Source: Strigomonas culicis (Eukaryota; Euglenozoa; Kinetoplastea; Trypanosomatida; Trypanosomatidae). From it: DNA of 16,518 bases. The notes beneath the pieces are model-generated. The model did not search any database, was not told the DNA's origin, and worked only from the letters and a program-made list of their open reading frames with translations. Shown here piece by piece: positions 15,501-16,518 of this stretch. The stretch lies in contig AUXH01000434.1 of assembly GCA_000482145.1 (NCBI GenBank), forward strand, positions 1 to 16,518. Reading direction: 5' to 3'. The number at the start of each line of letters is the position of its first letter. Position 1 is the stretch's first letter. The translations under genes were made by a program, and so were the position numbers.

Positions 15501-15971
15501 CCACTGCGCGGCGCCACCGCCGTAGTGCTCCGTGCTGTGCGACAGCCGCCGCTGGTGGTCATCCAGCGCCTCGCGCTCCCGCTCCGTCGGCCGCTGCGGC
15601 GACTGCGCCGCGTCCCGCGGCGGCGCCGAGCGGCGCTGGAAGGGGTGGTCGCGGATCGTGAAGTCCCCCGCGCCGCTCGCGGCACCCCTGGTGGCGCCGA
15701 CGCCGCTCGGCTGGCCGTGGTGGTCGAAGAAGCTGATGCGCTCGAGCAGCGCCGCGGAGCTGCGGTGGCTCATCGACGCGACGCTTCCGAGGTCGTCGTG
15801 CTGCCCGCCGTTGGTCTGCCGCTTCGATTTGGACTCGAAGAAGGTGCACCGGTCCTTGAAGGACACGCGCGGCTTCGTTTCGAGGAGGAACCTCTTTTGA
15901 TTGATGATGCCTTCGTGCCCCTCCTCGTCCTCATCCTTGCTTTCCAACACCGGTAAGGCAAATTGACTCAT
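12519..15971 (-). CDS. Large Ala/Pro/Lys-rich disordered protein with N-terminal RVSF and RISF and repeated aromatic-acidic motifs
   Basis: A 1150-residue frame, ATG to TAA. No known domain is recognised. The N-terminal 90 residues look most constrained: acidic ESKDEDEEGHE (10-20), KPRVSFKD (33-40) and ERISFFDHH (77-85), both fitting the PP1-docking RVxF consensus. The rest is low complexity, rich in Ala, Pro, Lys, Glu and Ser. It contains a 10-residue tandem duplication (AEVVATEEPA, 291-310), a Lys-rich stretch (322-331), four copies of a 13-residue NRAQSPAHVSPGR-type repeat (774-826), and a Lys/Ala/Pro tail (940-1060). Set in this background are at least five aromatic/acidic islands: 468-482, 659-673, 731-745, 845-860 and 889-902. 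The C-terminus RRQRKSAVRFVKNRVLL has a basic cluster and VRF, a degenerate match to the C-termini of neighbours. Many S-P and R-x-x-S sites suggest kinase regulation. Inferred: a multivalent scaffold. A 448-residue opposite-strand frame is a GC shadow. Confidence 0.88.
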   Translation of the reverse strand: MSQFALPVLESKDEDEEGHEGIINQKRFLLETKPRVSFKDRCTFFESKSKRQTNGGQHDDLGSVASMSHRSSAALLERISFFDHHGQPSGVGATRGAASGAGDFTIRDHPFQRRSAPPRDAAQSPQRPTEREREALDDHQRRLSHSTEHYGGGAAQWQGKQNNYLAEGEAATPLAPAPRRPQPATAAAIMTDVPLLPDAAPQPAGDGSATSSGSNPQSGSSLQNQPPAAASDRKDTVDHIVEGHRAGADQADAKEAQEKARENARAAEQQPPRLEETADEAGSPHVAAPAAEVVATEEPAAEVVATEEPAAPLSAREVSEGEAKKSKKHDKTADRAADATAAAPEKERPLSQSQEREPEGAGGPSRASGGARQDKKGKGRKGQCEAPVTGTALTIRSRRKDAPKEPPAAEAQAAETQPAAATPAAPATISPGEARRLSKDLAQLPPAAMLPMRHAPRPTRARSDTTASTDSGFEAMMGFYSGQATVRLVGDVPSATRTSSAGRGRRPAPEAKPGEAPAAAAAAPPPAEEVKAAKSATPAPEAQKTDEQPAVRDTAADKAALVTEASDDKGASGTEVGAKGKTVRKEKPKRGRSDGPKAESARAEEPPAAPAAKDEKSRPKPQETKAAAPPPEAGAPPSTDRAAAAARSTGADGGLRSRSSTDSLESMDLYHAYEKKLDTHAAPTGPPAPTAKASQDKEQAARAELAAAKAKAVSAEVAGSSSGRQVSESAEYTSVLDMMDYYKSGPGGLSPRRNRGAADAPVPTHTSPPRGSGRAQSPGPVSPRRNRAQSPAHVSPGRNRAQSPAHVSPGHNRAQSPRPTSSRDRNPAEAADQRAATTPVSTSLDAALSGDMFNFHREADAKYSADMTLGAVNSPFMPVGSIDGVSCRSSDGFNSMEFFNPVELLSHLKSPTEGMLGVPATPRDDGGPFTPLKNMRPTSEAAAPAAKEAEKKEEKAPAPTKTTAAAPAPSRPDSSAAKGGAATAPAASPNKAPAGNKGGAESKPPQRSDPKPTASSTTGAKPGPTSAKASGGSQPANAKPAAAKAEGNRNPSTQPQPQARSASVGAAPNGRPAAQPQAGQPNEAAHAAGPDCDYMMGSGMLDTSDPNLAASTSAVDSAARRRASAPVAPSVPARRQRKSAVRFVKNRVLL
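13522..13654 (-). repeat. 39-bp tandem repeat in the 1150-residue gene encoding Ser-Pro units
   Basis: There are three full copies (13522-13560, 13561-13599, 13600-13638) plus a partial fourth. The first two differ at one base, giving His in one and Arg in the other. The encoded unit is NRAQSPAHVSPGR or close variants, with two Ser-Pro sites each. High identity between adjacent copies points to recent expansion. Confidence 0.92.
15040..15107 (-). repeat. 30-bp direct duplication in the 1150-residue gene
   Basis: An exact 30-bp tandem copy encodes AEVVATEEPA twice (residues 291-310). It is in frame, so it lengthens an acidic low-complexity stretch without breaking the gene. Confidence 0.92.
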
Positions 15972-16518
15972 ACGTGCTATTACTACTACTGCTGTACCTG
16001 TGTGTCTGTGTGTGTATCGGTGTACACTCTACGTAATGTACCTTCGTCGAAATCCGAAATAAATAAAGAAAAAAGAAAACAAAAGCAATACTTTTCTACC
16101 CTTTTGGATAATAAAAAGAAAAAAAAAGAGGATGAGAGAGAGTGTGTGTGTGCGGACCTACAGCAATGAACAGACGTCAACAAGAGAAGGAAAGGAACTT
16201 TCAATACTGTGCATAGGATTCATAATAATTCAATTTATACTTTGCCAGTATAAACAAAAATATTTAAAAAAACATTATCTTTTACTTGAAAACAAATACG
16301 AAAAAAAAAAAACAGAAACAAAAACGAAGTTACTTCATATGAAAATGAAAAAGGGAAGATACTAACACAGTTCGAGAAACGATGTTTCTGAATTTATTAT
16401 TTATCATTCTCAAACGTTATTTTTTATTATTACTATAATTACATACAAATAACTGAAATGCTTTTTTTAAAAAAAAAGATTACAGTATAACATAACAGAA
16501 AGAAATACCTACAGGAAC
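15972..16518. other. Upstream spacer of the 1150-residue gene
   Basis: The 70-base probable 5' leader contains GT-rich and ACT-type short repeats. Beyond it lie T/C-rich coding-strand tracts and AT-rich sequence to the window edge, presumably the 3' region of a gene outside the window. Confidence 0.55.
16042..16085 (-). promoter_or_regulatory. Likely trans-splice acceptor for the 12519-15971 gene
   Basis: A long T/C-rich coding-strand tract (TTTTGTTTTCTTTTTTC and following) leads to the first AG at 16042-16043, 70 bases before the ATG. No ATG lies between the site and the chosen start. Confidence 0.6.

Noticed and set aside
14610..15956. 448-residue Arg/Leu-rich plus-strand frame opposite the large gene
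   Set aside because: Composition shadow. It is Arg-rich low complexity, and the full 1150-residue minus frame covers it.

Overview
The window looks like a piece of a kinetoplastid (trypanosomatid-like) nuclear chromosome. Six long intronless reading frames all lie on the minus strand. They are separated by AT-rich spacers of about 0.9-1.4 kb that are pyrimidine-rich on the coding strand. Just upstream of each first in-frame ATG there is a pyrimidine tract followed by AG, as expected for spliced-leader trans-splicing in a polycistronic unit. No tRNA, rRNA, transposon, CRISPR or bacterial operon signal was seen. The genus cannot be named from sequence alone.

Layout in transcription order (right to left): a 1150-residue Ala/Pro/Lys-rich protein (12519-15971); a 449-residue protein (9925-11274); a 452-residue protein with an N-terminal myristoylation signal (7630-8988); a 309-residue protein (5785-6714); and two clear paralogues of 330 and 432 residues (3469-4461 and 738-2036). 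The 432-residue protein carries three tandem repeats of about 42-45 residues. The genes are strongly GC-rich and the spacers strongly AT-rich, so composition alone outlines the genes. No catalytic domain was recognised in any of them. All look largely disordered, rich in Ser/Pro/Arg/Ala, and none has an obvious signal peptide.

The most interesting signal is a shared short element. Genes 1, 2 and 4 end in a basic cluster followed by a V-S-F motif (RRVSF, KSVSF, RQVSF). The 1150-residue protein has two more near its N-terminus (RVSF, RISF) and a degenerate basic-V-R-F at its C-terminus. The 309-residue protein has RQVVF internally. These fit the RVxF docking motif for protein phosphatase 1 (PP1). 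In five cases the variable position is Ser and the residue two after Phe is Asp or Gly, so the element is stricter than a chance RVxF match. A second motif (L-x3-[VF]-T-x-P-W) links genes 1, 2 and 4.

My working inference is a tandem array of fast-diverging, disordered, phospho-regulated PP1-docking scaffolds, one of them probably membrane-anchored by myristate. The duplication of genes 1 and 2 is well supported by the sequence. Membership of the other genes and any PP1 role are inference.
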